Assembly: GCA_038532435.1 (NCBI GenBank)
Contig: JBCBAP010000019.1
Location: forward strand, 1-58,180
DNA length: 58,180 bases
Direction: 5' to 3'
From: JBCBAP01 sp038532435
GTDB lineage: Bacteria > Pseudomonadota > Alphaproteobacteria > Rhodobacterales > Rhodobacteraceae
In this document: positions 16,402 through 25,679 of the stretch, piece after piece
How positions within the stretch are numbered: the stretch's first letter is position 1
How the letters are laid out: every line of letters starts with the position of its first letter
Made by a program: the position numbers and the translations under genes
The notes under the pieces: generated by a model
What the model was told of the DNA's origin: nothing
Database searches by the model: none
Seen by the model: the letters and a program-made list of their open reading frames with translations, nothing else

Positions 16402-18156
16402 TCACTGCGCGTTCGGCGGGATCTGGCCAACACGCCTCGGCGTTCGGCCGGATCCACACATCCGCATGAACACCATGTTGAACGAACCTGCCTTTGGCCG
16501 GGTCGCGAAACAGTCGACAGCGGTGATGCTTTCGGGCAGCCGCGCGTCCGCGTTTGCCAGTACCCGGCGTGCGGTCAAACGCTCCGGCGAGGTGAGCCCA
16601 GCCATGTCCGCATTGTCGAGATCGACCGCCTCCAACTGAAGCTTGTTCGCGTCCGCACCCGTCCAGGAAGTCAGGGTCAGAACAGCGTCGCTGAACAGCG
16701 TGCCCTGCAGCAGTGACCCGTCGAAGCGCGCACCATCTAGGTTGATTTTGCGAAACCGCGTGCCGGACAGGAGCGCACCCGAAAAGTCTGCGTTGGAGGC
16801 GAAACCCTCCGTAAACCGGGCGTCGAGCAGATCGGCCCGGTCCATGTGAACGCCCCGCATGGGCACACCTTCGAACGTCGCTCCTTCAAGATCCGCCTGC
16901 TCCAGCCGTGCGTTGACGAAGCTCACGTAGCGCGGGCGCAGTCCCTTGAGGTTCGCGCCCTCGAGGATCGCACCGGTGAAACTGGTATGCTTCAGCCGTG
17001 CATGGGTCAGGTCGGAGTTGGGCAGAAACGCCCGCTCAAGGTCCGCGCGGCGCAGATCCGCGTGCTGCAGGTCGATGGAGGGAAGCGCGCTCCGCCATGC
17101 GGTTCGTTCCCGCCAGAAATCGTCGGCGAAGGCATCCTGGACACCCACAAACCGGGCGCGGCACTCCACCGGGCCGATGGAACGGAGCTGGCACCAGTTC
17201 GCACGTGCCTCTCTGGTCAGCCTCAGCCCCTCGATATCATCGGCGGGGATCGGATTGCACACCTCCAGCGGTAGATTGCGCTGCGCGCACCAGCCGATCA
17301 TGAAGCTGCGCTGCGCCACCTCCGGCGTGCGCCAGTCCGCGGGGCGGGGAGTGAACTCGACGCCTACGAGATCGATGGTGGCAAGCTGCACGCGGTCTCG
17401 CAACGCTGTCCACGCAACGGGGTCCGGACACACCTCCCACGGGTCGCAGCGATAATGTTCGAACCCCCCTTCGGTGCGCAGCCAACTCACCAGCACCAGC
17501 GCGACGGGAAAGCTTGTGCCCACGATCCGGCGCCCGATGCCCGGCTCCGCATCCTTTCCGGAGCGGATGAGCGCATGGAAGCGGCGCCAGCTTCGTGTCC
17601 CTGCGTTGAGCGCGATCACGAGACAAAGGACGATGAAGAGCGTCATCCATTCATCATGGGCCGGCATCGACCGCCACCAGAACCCGGCAAGCACCAGCGG
17701 CCCGGCAAGCCACACGAGCACGAAGGTCGTGATGTTGGAGAGGGTGGAGATCGGGTGCCGCTCCGCCGCGTCCTCCCCCCGCGCGGTCAGCACCAGATCG
17801 TTGACGAGCCAGGGCAGCACCGCGTCATGAACCGCCTGCCCACCGAACTGCCGCCGCGCGGTCACCAGATGCCGCCAGAGCTTGGTCAGGTGGATGTGGA
17901 GATAGACATAGAGGGCCGCTGCCAGAAGCGGAGCGAACCAGAAAAACGCGTCTGTCGGGATCGCAACACCGATCAGCGGCAACTGCACCTGCCGACTGGT
18001 GATGAAGAAATCCGCATCCTCCACGGCGAGCAGCGAAACACCGACAAAGGACAGGAAGGCCAGAAGACCGAACCAGTTGGCCCGGGCGACCTTGGACTGC
18101 TCGTCGATCCGGGCGACGGCGGCGGCGAACTCCGGGTTTGCGTCCTCTCCAACCAT
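16402..18156 (-). CDS. Membrane-anchored pentapeptide-repeat protein
   Basis: 584 residues in two halves. The N-terminal half has about five hydrophobic segments (about 27-45, 68-86, 144-162, 169-185 and 213-228). A soluble linker with several cysteines follows (CDPWEVCPDP, WCAQRNLPLEVC). Residues about 361-525 are a run of pentapeptide repeats (A[DN]L/F xx pattern, e.g. DLQHADLRRADLERA), which fold as a right-handed quadrilateral beta-helix. The role is unknown; pentapeptide helices often serve as protein-binding scaffolds or DNA mimics. It starts 32 bases after the dctD stop and precedes dctP in the same direction, so it is probably made with the DctB/DctD regulators. The ribosome site is weak. 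Confidence 0.85.
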   Translation of the reverse strand: MVGEDANPEFAAAVARIDEQSKVARANWFGLLAFLSFVGVSLLAVEDADFFITSRQVQLPLIGVAIPTDAFFWFAPLLAAALYVYLHIHLTKLWRHLVTARRQFGGQAVHDAVLPWLVNDLVLTARGEDAAERHPISTLSNITTFVLVWLAGPLVLAGFWWRSMPAHDEWMTLFIVLCLVIALNAGTRSWRRFHALIRSGKDAEPGIGRRIVGTSFPVALVLVSWLRTEGGFEHYRCDPWEVCPDPVAWTALRDRVQLATIDLVGVEFTPRPADWRTPEVAQRSFMIGWCAQRNLPLEVCNPIPADDIEGLRLTREARANWCQLRSIGPVECRARFVGVQDAFADDFWRERTAWRSALPSIDLQHADLRRADLERAFLPNSDLTHARLKHTSFTGAILEGANLKGLRPRYVSFVNARLEQADLEGATFEGVPMRGVHMDRADLLDARFTEGFASNADFSGALLSGTRFRKINLDGARFDGSLLQGTLFSDAVLTLTSWTGADANKLQLEAVDLDNADMAGLTSPERLTARRVLANADARLPESITAVDCFATRPKAGSFNMVFMRMCGSGRTPRRVGQIPPNAQ

Positions 18157-18188
18157 GGGGGGACGGTATCACAGCCCGATCGGGGTGG

Positions 18189-19547
18189 TCATCTGTCCCG
18201 AACGGAGAGCCCCGGGCGAAAATCCGCACGGCTGAGCCCGTACTTCTGCATCTTGTCATAGAGCGTCTTGCGGGAGATCCCGAGCCCCTCATAGGTCGCG
18301 GTGATGTGGCCCTGATTGCTGGCAAGTTCCGTTTCGATGAGCTGCCGTTCGTAGGCATCCACCCGGTCGGGAAGGCGCAGCCCCGGCGGCTGGGCGGATC
18401 CTTCCTCGGCGTGGATCCCGAGGACGATGCGATCGGCGACGTTGCGCAGCTCCCGCACGTTGCCCGGCCAGGTCTTCTGCGAGAGGTCCGCAAGCAGGGG
18501 GGCGGAGATGTCCGGCACCGGACAATCGTACCGGTGAGCCGCCGCGCGGACGAAATGGTGAAAGAGGGCGGGGATGTCTTCCTTGTGGGCGCGCAGGGGC
18601 GGCAGGTCCACTGTGGCTACGGCGAGCCGGTAGTAGAGATCAGGCCGGAAGGCCCCGTCCGCGACCCGTTGCAGAAGGTCGCTCCGGCTTGCGGCGAGGA
18701 ACCGGACGTCGAGCTCGATCGGGCTGTTGGAACCCAGCCGCGTGACCTGCCGATCCTCGATCACCCGCAGAAGCTTTGCCTGAAGTGCGGGAGAGATCGC
18801 GTCGATGGCATCGAGGAACAGGGTACCGCCACGGGCATGCTCGAACTTGCCCGCGCGGGCCTTGATGGCCCCGGGAAAAGCACCCGCCTCGTGACCGAAC
18901 AGCTCGCTCTCAATGGACCCTTCCGACAGGGCGGAGATGTTGAGCGTGACGAAGGGTCGGTCCGCGCGGGGAGAGAGGGTGTGAAGCGCCCGGGCGGCAA
19001 GCTCCTTGCCGGTGCCGGTCTCCCCCGTGACGAGGACGTCGGTTTCGGTTTCCGCCAGACGTTCGAGGCGGGCGCGCAGGTCGACCATGACCTGTGCCCG
19101 CCCGATGAGGGTGCGGTCGAGCGCCGCGCGGGCGGCCAGCTCCGCCTTCAGCAACCGGTTCTCAAGGATGAGCTGCCGGTGTCGGAGCGCCCGGTCGATC
19201 GCATCGGTCAGCCGCGCCGTCTCGAACGGCTTTTCGATGAAATCCTCCGCGCCGGCCTTCAGCGCCTCAACGGCGAGCGGGACGTCGCCATGCCCGGTGA
19301 TCAGGACAAGCGGCAGGTCCGCGTCCCGCGCAAGCGTCTCTCGCAGCAGGGAAAGGCCGTCCATACCCGGCATCCTGATGTCGGAGATCACCGCACCGAC
19401 CTCACCGCCATCCCCGTCGAGGGCCGCGAGCATGTCGGGCCCGGTGGCGAAGGTGCGCACGTCCAGTCCGTGCAGTTCCAGCGACTGGCCGATGGCGAGG
19501 CGGATGTCCTCCTCATCGTCCACTAGGTAAACCGTGAGCCCGTTCAT
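18189..19547 (-). CDS. dctD: NtrC-family response regulator, DctD-like, with altered sigma54-activator motifs
   Basis: 452 residues: receiver domain (phospho-acceptor D56 in ISDIRMPG, lysine in EKPFE), AAA+ domain (Walker A GETGTGKE at 175-182, sensor and arginine-finger region FRPDLYYRL) and a C-terminal Fis-type helix-turn-helix (ISRKTLYDKMQKYGL). Pairs with the adjacent DctB to sense C4-dicarboxylates. Two key motifs are changed: the sigma54-contacting GAFTGA loop reads GAFPGA (222-227, bases 18867-18884), and the Walker B LFLDE reads LFLDA (A247, GCC at 18807-18809), removing the catalytic glutamate. Both are clear in the DNA. It may therefore be a poor ATPase or act by a different mechanism. 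Start ATG overlaps the dctB stop by four bases. Confidence 0.93.
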   Translation of the reverse strand: MNGLTVYLVDDEEDIRLAIGQSLELHGLDVRTFATGPDMLAALDGDGGEVGAVISDIRMPGMDGLSLLRETLARDADLPLVLITGHGDVPLAVEALKAGAEDFIEKPFETARLTDAIDRALRHRQLILENRLLKAELAARAALDRTLIGRAQVMVDLRARLERLAETETDVLVTGETGTGKELAARALHTLSPRADRPFVTLNISALSEGSIESELFGHEAGAFPGAIKARAGKFEHARGGTLFLDAIDAISPALQAKLLRVIEDRQVTRLGSNSPIELDVRFLAASRSDLLQRVADGAFRPDLYYRLAVATVDLPPLRAHKEDIPALFHHFVRAAAHRYDCPVPDISAPLLADLSQKTWPGNVRELRNVADRIVLGIHAEEGSAQPPGLRLPDRVDAYERQLIETELASNQGHITATYEGLGISRKTLYDKMQKYGLSRADFRPGLSVRDR

Positions 19548-21403
19548 TCCGCCGCCTTAACCGGGCGCTCCGCACTCTTCAAGGTCACGCGGAACCGGGC
19601 GCCGCCTTCAGGCAGGCTCTCCGCGTCGATCCGCCCGTCGAAATCCCGGACGATGTTGTAGGAGATCGAGAGGCCAAGGCCAAGACCCTCTCCCACCTCC
19701 TTGGTGGTGAAGAACGGGTCGAAGACCTGATCGAGCACATCGCCGGGGATGCCCGCACCATTGTCCGTCACCGCGATCGTGGTGGTACCCCCACAGGGCA
19801 CCACGTCGACCCGGATCCGCGGGTTGTCGACCTCCCGACAGGCATCAATCGCGTTGCCGATGAGGTTCATCAGGACATGCTGCAGCCGGATCGACCCGGC
19901 GAGTACATGAGGGTCCCGGTCGAGGCCCTCAACCTCCAGCGCGACGCCGGCCCGCTCGATCCGGCCTGAAAGCAGCGACAACGCCTCGTCGAAAACCGCG
20001 CTGAGCGCGATCGACTGCGTCCCCTCCCCCGGTTTGCGGGCGAAGTTGGAGAGGCTGCGGGAGAGCTGGGCCATACGCGCCGTCAGCCGCGTGATCCGGG
20101 CGAGATTTTCCGACGCGGGCCCGGTCTTGCCCCGCTCGACAAAGGCCATCGCGTTTTCCGCGTAAGAGCGGATGGCGGTGAGGGGCTGATTGAATTCATG
20201 GCTGAGCGCGGTCGACATCTGCCCGAGCACCGCAAGCTTGCCCGCCTGTACCAGATCCGCCTGTGTCTGCCGCAGCTCCGCCTCCGCCGCACGGCGGACC
20301 AGCACCTCTTCGGAAAGCGCCTTCGTCCGCTCCGCCACCTTTTCTTCGAGCAGGACCCCCTCCCGCTCCCGCGCGAGCAGGCGGTCGAGCAGGATGCGGC
20401 GGCGTTGCCAGAGGACCAGCGAGGTGAGGCCGATGACCACGAGGCTCAACCCGATGCTCAGCATCGTCGCCTGGGAAAGCCGCCGCGCCTCCTCAGTCGA
20501 CACGAGCAGATGTAGCAACCAGCCCTCCGGCCCCATCGGGCGCACGAGATGCAGGAACTCGACCGTCGGCGCACCGGCCCGGTCCGCCCGGGCTGCGACG
20601 ATTTCCACCCCGTCGTGCCGTGCCACGGTCGTGAGCGGGATCGGTGCGAGGGCCGCGGTGTCGAACTGCCGGTCCTGTGCAATCCGCGCCCGTTGGGATG
20701 GTGCGAGCTCGGCGAGGACCGTCTGGCGATAGGCGGGTTGTCCCGCCATGAGCACGACACCGGACGTATCAGAGACGAAGACCTCCCCGGGGCTGAGGCG
20801 CATCACCTGTTCGATCTCGTCCACCCCGACCTTCACGACGATCACACCGAGGATGCGGCCGCCATCGCGCACCGGATGGCTGAAGAAGTAGCCGCGCCGC
20901 CCCGACAACACGCCCCGGGCGAAGTAGCGCCCGAGGCGTCCTTCCATGGCCTGGCGGAAGTAGGGGCGGAACCCGTAATTCTCCCCCACGAAACTCCCCG
21001 GCTGGTCCCAATTCGACGCGGCGACCGTGAGCCCGGTCGTGTCCAGCAGATAGGTCTGTTCCGCCCCGGTCCCCGCCGACCATTGCGCAAGCAAGGCGTT
21101 GGTCGCATCGAGCCGGACGGGATCGTCCGGGTTGCGCAGCAGATCCGCAAGCTTGGGATGGCGGGCATAGATCGAGGGGGCGGAGCGGTATCGGCCAAGC
21201 CAGCCGCTCACCTGGCTGCGGTGCAGCTCCACGGTTTCCACCGCTTCCTCGGCCGCCTGGCTCAGATAGTAGCGCTCAACCCGGGGGCCAGACAGGAGCG
21301 CCAGCAGGATCAGCACCGCAAGCACCAGCCCCACCGCCAACGGACCGCGCCCGAGCGCCGTGCTGATGTTCCGAACCCATGTCATCGTCGCCATGATCCG
21401 CAT
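19544..21403 (-). CDS. dctB: Sensor histidine kinase, DctB-like
   Basis: About 619 residues. N-terminal transmembrane helix (about 15-32), a periplasmic double-PAS/Cache-type sensor domain of about 250 residues containing VAASNWDQPGSFVGENYGFRPYF and GRRGYFFSHPVRD, as in DctB proteins that bind succinate. Then a second transmembrane helix (about 310-330), a coiled-coil linker, the phospho-acceptor H-box (STALSHEFNQPLTAIRSYAENA) and the ATPase boxes (TDNGAGI, GLGLGLSIS). The start is uncertain: ATG at 21403 or 21394, neither with a strong ribosome site. Overlaps dctD by four bases. Divergent from the AttE-like ABC operon. Confidence 0.92.
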   Translation of the reverse strand: MRIMATMTWVRNISTALGRGPLAVGLVLAVLILLALLSGPRVERYYLSQAAEEAVETVELHRSQVSGWLGRYRSAPSIYARHPKLADLLRNPDDPVRLDATNALLAQWSAGTGAEQTYLLDTTGLTVAASNWDQPGSFVGENYGFRPYFRQAMEGRLGRYFARGVLSGRRGYFFSHPVRDGGRILGVIVVKVGVDEIEQVMRLSPGEVFVSDTSGVVLMAGQPAYRQTVLAELAPSQRARIAQDRQFDTAALAPIPLTTVARHDGVEIVAARADRAGAPTVEFLHLVRPMGPEGWLLHLLVSTEEARRLSQATMLSIGLSLVVIGLTSLVLWQRRRILLDRLLAREREGVLLEEKVAERTKALSEEVLVRRAAEAELRQTQADLVQAGKLAVLGQMSTALSHEFNQPLTAIRSYAENAMAFVERGKTGPASENLARITRLTARMAQLSRSLSNFARKPGEGTQSIALSAVFDEALSLLSGRIERAGVALEVEGLDRDPHVLAGSIRLQHVLMNLIGNAIDACREVDNPRIRVDVVPCGGTTTIAVTDNGAGIPGDVLDQVFDPFFTTKEVGEGLGLGLSISYNIVRDFDGRIDAESLPEGGARFRVTLKSAERPVKAAE

Positions 21404-21513
21404 GCGCCGGGCCAGACGCAATCGCTTTTCATCGCCGGGCTGCGGCGATCCGCACGGATGGTTTCGCGGCGCGGACGTCCTAACTGTAGGGAGCAACGGG
21501 AAAAGTCAGGTCC

Positions 21514-22167
21514 ATGCTCTCCGTCACCGATGTCGAGAAGTCCTATCCCTCCGCCAACGGGCCGGTGCCTGTCCTGCGCGGGGTGTCGCTCTCGCTGGAG
21601 GCGGGCGAAACCCTCGCCCTCACCGGGGAATCGGGCAGCGGGAAGAGCACGCTTCTGCACCTGATCGGGGGGCTCGACCTGGTGGATGGAGGCCGTATCG
21701 AGGTCGCGGGCACGGACCTTTCCGGTCTCGGGGACAAGCCGCGGGCGGATTTGCGGCGGGCGACCCTGGGCATCGTTTTCCAGCAGTTTAACCTGATCGC
21801 CAGCCTTCCCGTGCAGGACAATATCGCCTTTCAGGCGAGGCTTGCGGGCCGTCACGATCGCGACTGGTGCGCGCATCTGACCGACCGGCTGGGCCTTGAG
21901 GGGCTCGAACGCCGGTATCCGGAGCAGCTTTCCGGCGGGCAACAGCAAAGGGTCGCCATCGCGCGCACCCTCGCCGCCCGCCCCAGCCTGATCCTCGCGG
22001 ACGAACCGACCGGCAACCTCGATGAGGCGGCGAGCGCCAATGTGCTCGCCCTCACCCTTGAACTGGTACAGGAAACCGGGGCCGCGTTTCTGATGGTGAC
22101 CCATTCGCGGGAGCTTGCCGGACGGCTCGGCCGTCGCCTGCATCTGAGCAGCGGGCGGCTCGCATGA
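21514..22167 (+). CDS. ABC transporter ATP-binding protein, AttE/LolD-like
   Basis: 217 residues. Walker A GESGSGKST, Q-loop FQQFNLIASLP, signature LSGGQQQRVAIARTLA and Walker B LILADEPTGNLD. The segment PEQLSGGQQQRVA and length are typical of the MacB/LolD branch that works with FtsX-type permeases. The stop overlaps the permease start as ATGA. With the following permease and lipocalin-like exported protein it matches the AttE-AttFG-AttH arrangement described in Agrobacterium. Confidence 0.9.
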   Translation: MLSVTDVEKSYPSANGPVPVLRGVSLSLEAGETLALTGESGSGKSTLLHLIGGLDLVDGGRIEVAGTDLSGLGDKPRADLRRATLGIVFQQFNLIASLPVQDNIAFQARLAGRHDRDWCAHLTDRLGLEGLERRYPEQLSGGQQQRVAIARTLAARPSLILADEPTGNLDEAASANVLALTLELVQETGAAFLMVTHSRELAGRLGRRLHLSSGRLA

Positions 22168-24593
22168 GCAACTGGTGGATCCTTCGCGCGCTTCTGAGCC
22201 ACTGGATGCGGCGGCCATTCCAGCTCTTCACGCTTCTGCTCGGCCTCGCCATCGGCACCGCGCTCTGGTCCGGTGTGCAGGCGGTGAATGCGGAAGCGCG
22301 GGCGAGCTATGCCCGGGCCGCCGGAATGCTGGGCGGGGACATGCTTGACCGTCTCATCTCGACGACCGGTGCGGACATCGCGCAGGCTGACTACATCGCG
22401 CTCCGTCGGGCGGGCTGGCAGGTGTCTCCGGTGCTCGAGGGACGCGTGCGGGTGGGCGGCGAAGGGGTTCGGGTGATCGGCGTCGACCCCCTGACGGCCC
22501 CGGCGGAAACCCAGCTCGGCGGTGCAGTCGGCGATGGGGAGGTCGCGCAGTTCTTCGCGCCGCCCTACCTGGGCTTTGCGCACCCGGTGACGGCGGAGCG
22601 TCTGTCGGGCGTCGCACCCCTTCCCGAACTGCGCCCCTTCGACGGGCTCGTCACCGGTGCCGTAGTGGTCGATATCGGCCTTGCTCAGGACCTGCTGGAC
22701 CGGGACGGGTTGCTTTCCTACCTGACCGTTCATGGCGAGCAACCGGCGGGATTGCCTGCTCTTGAGGAGGTGACCGGCGACCGGCTGCGCCGCAGTGCGC
22801 CGGAGGACAGCGGGATGGGGCTCGGGCAACTCACCGACAGCTTCCACCTCAACCTCACCGCGTTCGGGTTTCTGTCCTTCGTCGTCGGGCTTTTCATCGT
22901 GAACGCGGCCATCGGCCTTGCGTTCGAGCAGCGAAAGCCGCTGTTCCGCACCCTGCGAACCTGCGGTGCCTCTGCGAGGGCGCTGGTTTTCCTGCTGGGC
23001 ATTGAACTGTTGACGCTCGCTGTTATTGCGGGCGGCGCGGGGATCGCCATGGGCTACCTGCTTGCGGGCGCGCTGCTGCCGGATGTGGCGGCCAGCCTGC
23101 GGGGCCTTTACGGTGCATCGGTCTCCGGCGAACTGACGCTGCAGCCGATCTGGTGGCTCACCGGTGGGGCGATCAGCCTTTTCGGCGCTGGAGTCGCGGC
23201 GGCGCAGAGCCTCTGGCGGGCCTACAGGCTGCCGCTGCTCGCGCCCGCGCAGCCTCAAGCCTGGCTGGCGGCGCAACATCGTACGCTTCGGCTGCAGGGG
23301 TTCGGAGCGCTCGTGCTTCTGACCGCCGCCGCGCTCCTCGCCGTGTTCGGAACCGGCCTGATCGCGGGCTTCGCCACGCTGGGCGCACTGCTGATCGGTG
23401 CCGCGCTGGGTCTGCCCATCCTCCTTGGGATCGCGCTGGCCATGTTCGAACGGCGCAGCAGCACGGCCTTTGGCCAGTGGTTCTGGGCCGATACCCGGCA
23501 ACAGCTCACCAGCCTGAGCCTCGCGCTGATGGCGCTCCTGCTCGCACTTTCCGTCAACATCGGCGTCGGAACGATGGTGGACAGCTTCCGCACGACATTC
23601 CTCGGCTGGCTCGATCAGCGCCTGACGCCGGAGCTCTACATCGCCGCGCGCACGCCGGAGGAGGCCGAGGCGTTCACCGCCTGGATCGCCCCGCGCAGCG
23701 ACGCCATCCTGCCGGTATGGAGCGTGGAGGAGCAGGTGCAGGGATGGCCCGTTGAAATCTATGGCGTGCCCGATCACCCGACCTATCGGGACAACTGGCC
23801 GCTTCTGTCGAACCTGCCGCAGCCCTGGGATGCCATCGCTGCAGGCAACGCGGCCCATGTGAGCGAACAGCTTGCGCGCAGGTTCGACCTCACCCCCGGA
23901 GACACGGTCACGGTTCCGACCCGGGCCGGCGCGTGGGAGGTAACCGTCGCTGGGATTTACGCGGACTATGGTAACCCTATCGGGCAACTCCGCATCGACG
24001 TCGACGCCCTGACCGACCGCTGGCCGGAGGTGGAGCGGCTGCGTTTCGCGATCAGGATGGCGCCGGAGGACGTCACCGACGTCATCGCCGGCATGAGGGA
24101 GGCCTTCACGCTCGATCCGAACCAGCTCATCGACCAGACGTCGCTGAAGGCGATGTCGCGGGGGATCTTCGAGCGCACATTCACGGTGACCGCGGCGCTG
24201 AACGTGCTGACGCTGGCGGTCGCTGCACTCGCCTTGCTGACGAGCCTTCTCACGCTCAGCACCATGCGCCTGCCGCAGCTGGCGCCCGTCTGGGCGCTCG
24301 GTCTCACCCGGCGGCAACTTGGGTGGGTGGAACTGGGCAAATCACTGATGCTCGCGGGCTTCACCGCGGTGATCGCCCTGCCGGTGGGTCTCGCGGTCGC
24401 GTGGCTGCTGCTCGCGGTCGTCAACGTGCAGGCCTTCGGCTGGCGGCTGCCCCTGCACCTGTTCCCCATCGACTGGGCGCGGCTCGGCCTGCTCGCGATG
24501 CTGACCGCGCTGCTTGCCTCCGCCCTGCCGATCTGGCGCCTGGCGCGGACGCCGCCGGGGCGGCTTCTTCAGGTGTTCGCAAATGAACGGTGA
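22164..24593 (+). CDS. ABC transporter permease, FtsX-type, AttF/AttG-like
   Basis: 809 residues. Two FtsX-type halves: a first transmembrane helix at about 12-32, a periplasmic domain, a helix block at about 230-330, a central hydrophobic region (about 378-425), another periplasmic domain and a final helix block at about 680-795. Large enough to represent AttF and AttG fused in one protein. Such permeases usually extract or transfer lipids or lipoproteins at the outer face of the inner membrane rather than importing solutes. Start ATG overlaps the ATPase stop; the stop overlaps the next gene by 11 bases. Confidence 0.88.
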   Translation: MSNWWILRALLSHWMRRPFQLFTLLLGLAIGTALWSGVQAVNAEARASYARAAGMLGGDMLDRLISTTGADIAQADYIALRRAGWQVSPVLEGRVRVGGEGVRVIGVDPLTAPAETQLGGAVGDGEVAQFFAPPYLGFAHPVTAERLSGVAPLPELRPFDGLVTGAVVVDIGLAQDLLDRDGLLSYLTVHGEQPAGLPALEEVTGDRLRRSAPEDSGMGLGQLTDSFHLNLTAFGFLSFVVGLFIVNAAIGLAFEQRKPLFRTLRTCGASARALVFLLGIELLTLAVIAGGAGIAMGYLLAGALLPDVAASLRGLYGASVSGELTLQPIWWLTGGAISLFGAGVAAAQSLWRAYRLPLLAPAQPQAWLAAQHRTLRLQGFGALVLLTAAALLAVFGTGLIAGFATLGALLIGAALGLPILLGIALAMFERRSSTAFGQWFWADTRQQLTSLSLALMALLLALSVNIGVGTMVDSFRTTFLGWLDQRLTPELYIAARTPEEAEAFTAWIAPRSDAILPVWSVEEQVQGWPVEIYGVPDHPTYRDNWPLLSNLPQPWDAIAAGNAAHVSEQLARRFDLTPGDTVTVPTRAGAWEVTVAGIYADYGNPIGQLRIDVDALTDRWPEVERLRFAIRMAPEDVTDVIAGMREAFTLDPNQLIDQTSLKAMSRGIFERTFTVTAALNVLTLAVAALALLTSLLTLSTMRLPQLAPVWALGLTRRQLGWVELGKSLMLAGFTAVIALPVGLAVAWLLLAVVNVQAFGWRLPLHLFPIDWARLGLLAMLTALLASALPIWRLARTPPGRLLQVFANER

Positions 24594-25677
24594 GTGGATG
24601 ATTCGCGCGCTCGGCACCGTCGCGGGACTGCTGCTGGCCCTGAGCCTCTCCGCGCCCGCCGCTCTGGCGCAGGGTTTCGCAGGGTTGGGGCAGAACGCGG
24701 AAGGGTTCGCGGTGCCGGTCCCGGACCGGCCGTTCGACTTCCCGGCGGATCACGGGGCGCATCCGGACTACCGGATCGAGTGGTGGTACCTCACAGCCAA
24801 CCTCACCGGACCTGACGGAACGGACTACGGCATCCAGTGGACGCTCTTCCGCTCTGCGCTGGCACCGGAGGGTGCCGCGCAGGGCTGGAGCAGACCGCAG
24901 ATCTGGATGGGTCACGCGGCGCTCACGACTGCAGACACCCACCGTGTCGCGGAACGCTTCGCCCGGGGCGGTGTGGGACAGGCCGGAGTGACGGCGGAGC
25001 CGTTCGATGCCTGGATCGACGACTGGTCCATGACCTCACGCGCGGAGATGGGAGAGGACGCCTACGCGACGCTCGACGTCTCCGCCCGCGGGGCGAACTT
25101 TTCCTACGCTCTGCGCCTCGACACGGACGCGCCACCGGTGCCGCAGGGCATCGATGGCTACAGCGTGAAGTCGGCGGAGGGTCAGGCAAGTTACTACTAT
25201 TCGCAACCCTTCTACACCGTTTCCGGCACCCTGACCCTTGACGGCGAAGACATCCCGGTCACCGGGCGCGCCTGGCTTGATCGGGAGTGGTCGTCGCAAC
25301 CGCTGTCGGAGGATCAGACGGGCTGGGACTGGTTTTCCCTCCACCTCGACAGCGGGGAAAAGGTGATGGCCTTCCGGCTGCGCCAGACCGGTGGTGCGGA
25401 CTACACCTCCGGCACATGGATCGCCGCCGACGGAACCCCGACCCCCCTGCCCGACGGCGTGATCGAGGTGACCCCGCTCGAAACCGCGGAGGTTGCCGGA
25501 CGGGACGTGCCCGTCCGCTGGCGGCTCGCGATCCCCGAGAGGGATCTGGACATCGAAACGCGCGCCCTCAATCCACAGGCGTGGATGGCGACGGCTTTCT
25601 CCTATTGGGAGGGACCGATCCGGTTCGACGGAACCACCGCAGGGATCGGATACCTCGAAATGACGGGGTACGATTGA
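24583..25677 (+). CDS. Exported lipocalin-like protein, AttH / CrtC-N family
   Basis: 364 residues. A signal peptide within the first 31 residues ends SAPAALAQ. The mature protein carries the AttH/CrtC-like double lipocalin pattern: YRIEWWYLTANLTGPDGTDY, SYYYSQPFYTVSGTL, VTGRAWLDREWSSQPL and GWDWFSLHLDSG. The fold is shared with carotenoid 1,2-hydratase, but the neighbours are those of AttH, the exported partner of an ABC transporter. No carotenoid genes are nearby. Start ATG at 24583 overlaps the permease end; an in-frame ATG at 24598 directly before the signal peptide is also possible. Confidence 0.87.
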   Translation: MNGEWMIRALGTVAGLLLALSLSAPAALAQGFAGLGQNAEGFAVPVPDRPFDFPADHGAHPDYRIEWWYLTANLTGPDGTDYGIQWTLFRSALAPEGAAQGWSRPQIWMGHAALTTADTHRVAERFARGGVGQAGVTAEPFDAWIDDWSMTSRAEMGEDAYATLDVSARGANFSYALRLDTDAPPVPQGIDGYSVKSAEGQASYYYSQPFYTVSGTLTLDGEDIPVTGRAWLDREWSSQPLSEDQTGWDWFSLHLDSGEKVMAFRLRQTGGADYTSGTWIAADGTPTPLPDGVIEVTPLETAEVAGRDVPVRWRLAIPERDLDIETRALNPQAWMATAFSYWEGPIRFDGTTAGIGYLEMTGYD

Positions 25678-25679
25678 CC

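Noticed and set aside
24583..25677. Carotenoid 1,2-hydratase (crtC)
   Set aside because: The fold is related, but there are no carotenoid genes here. The ABC ATPase and permease directly upstream match the AttH setting.
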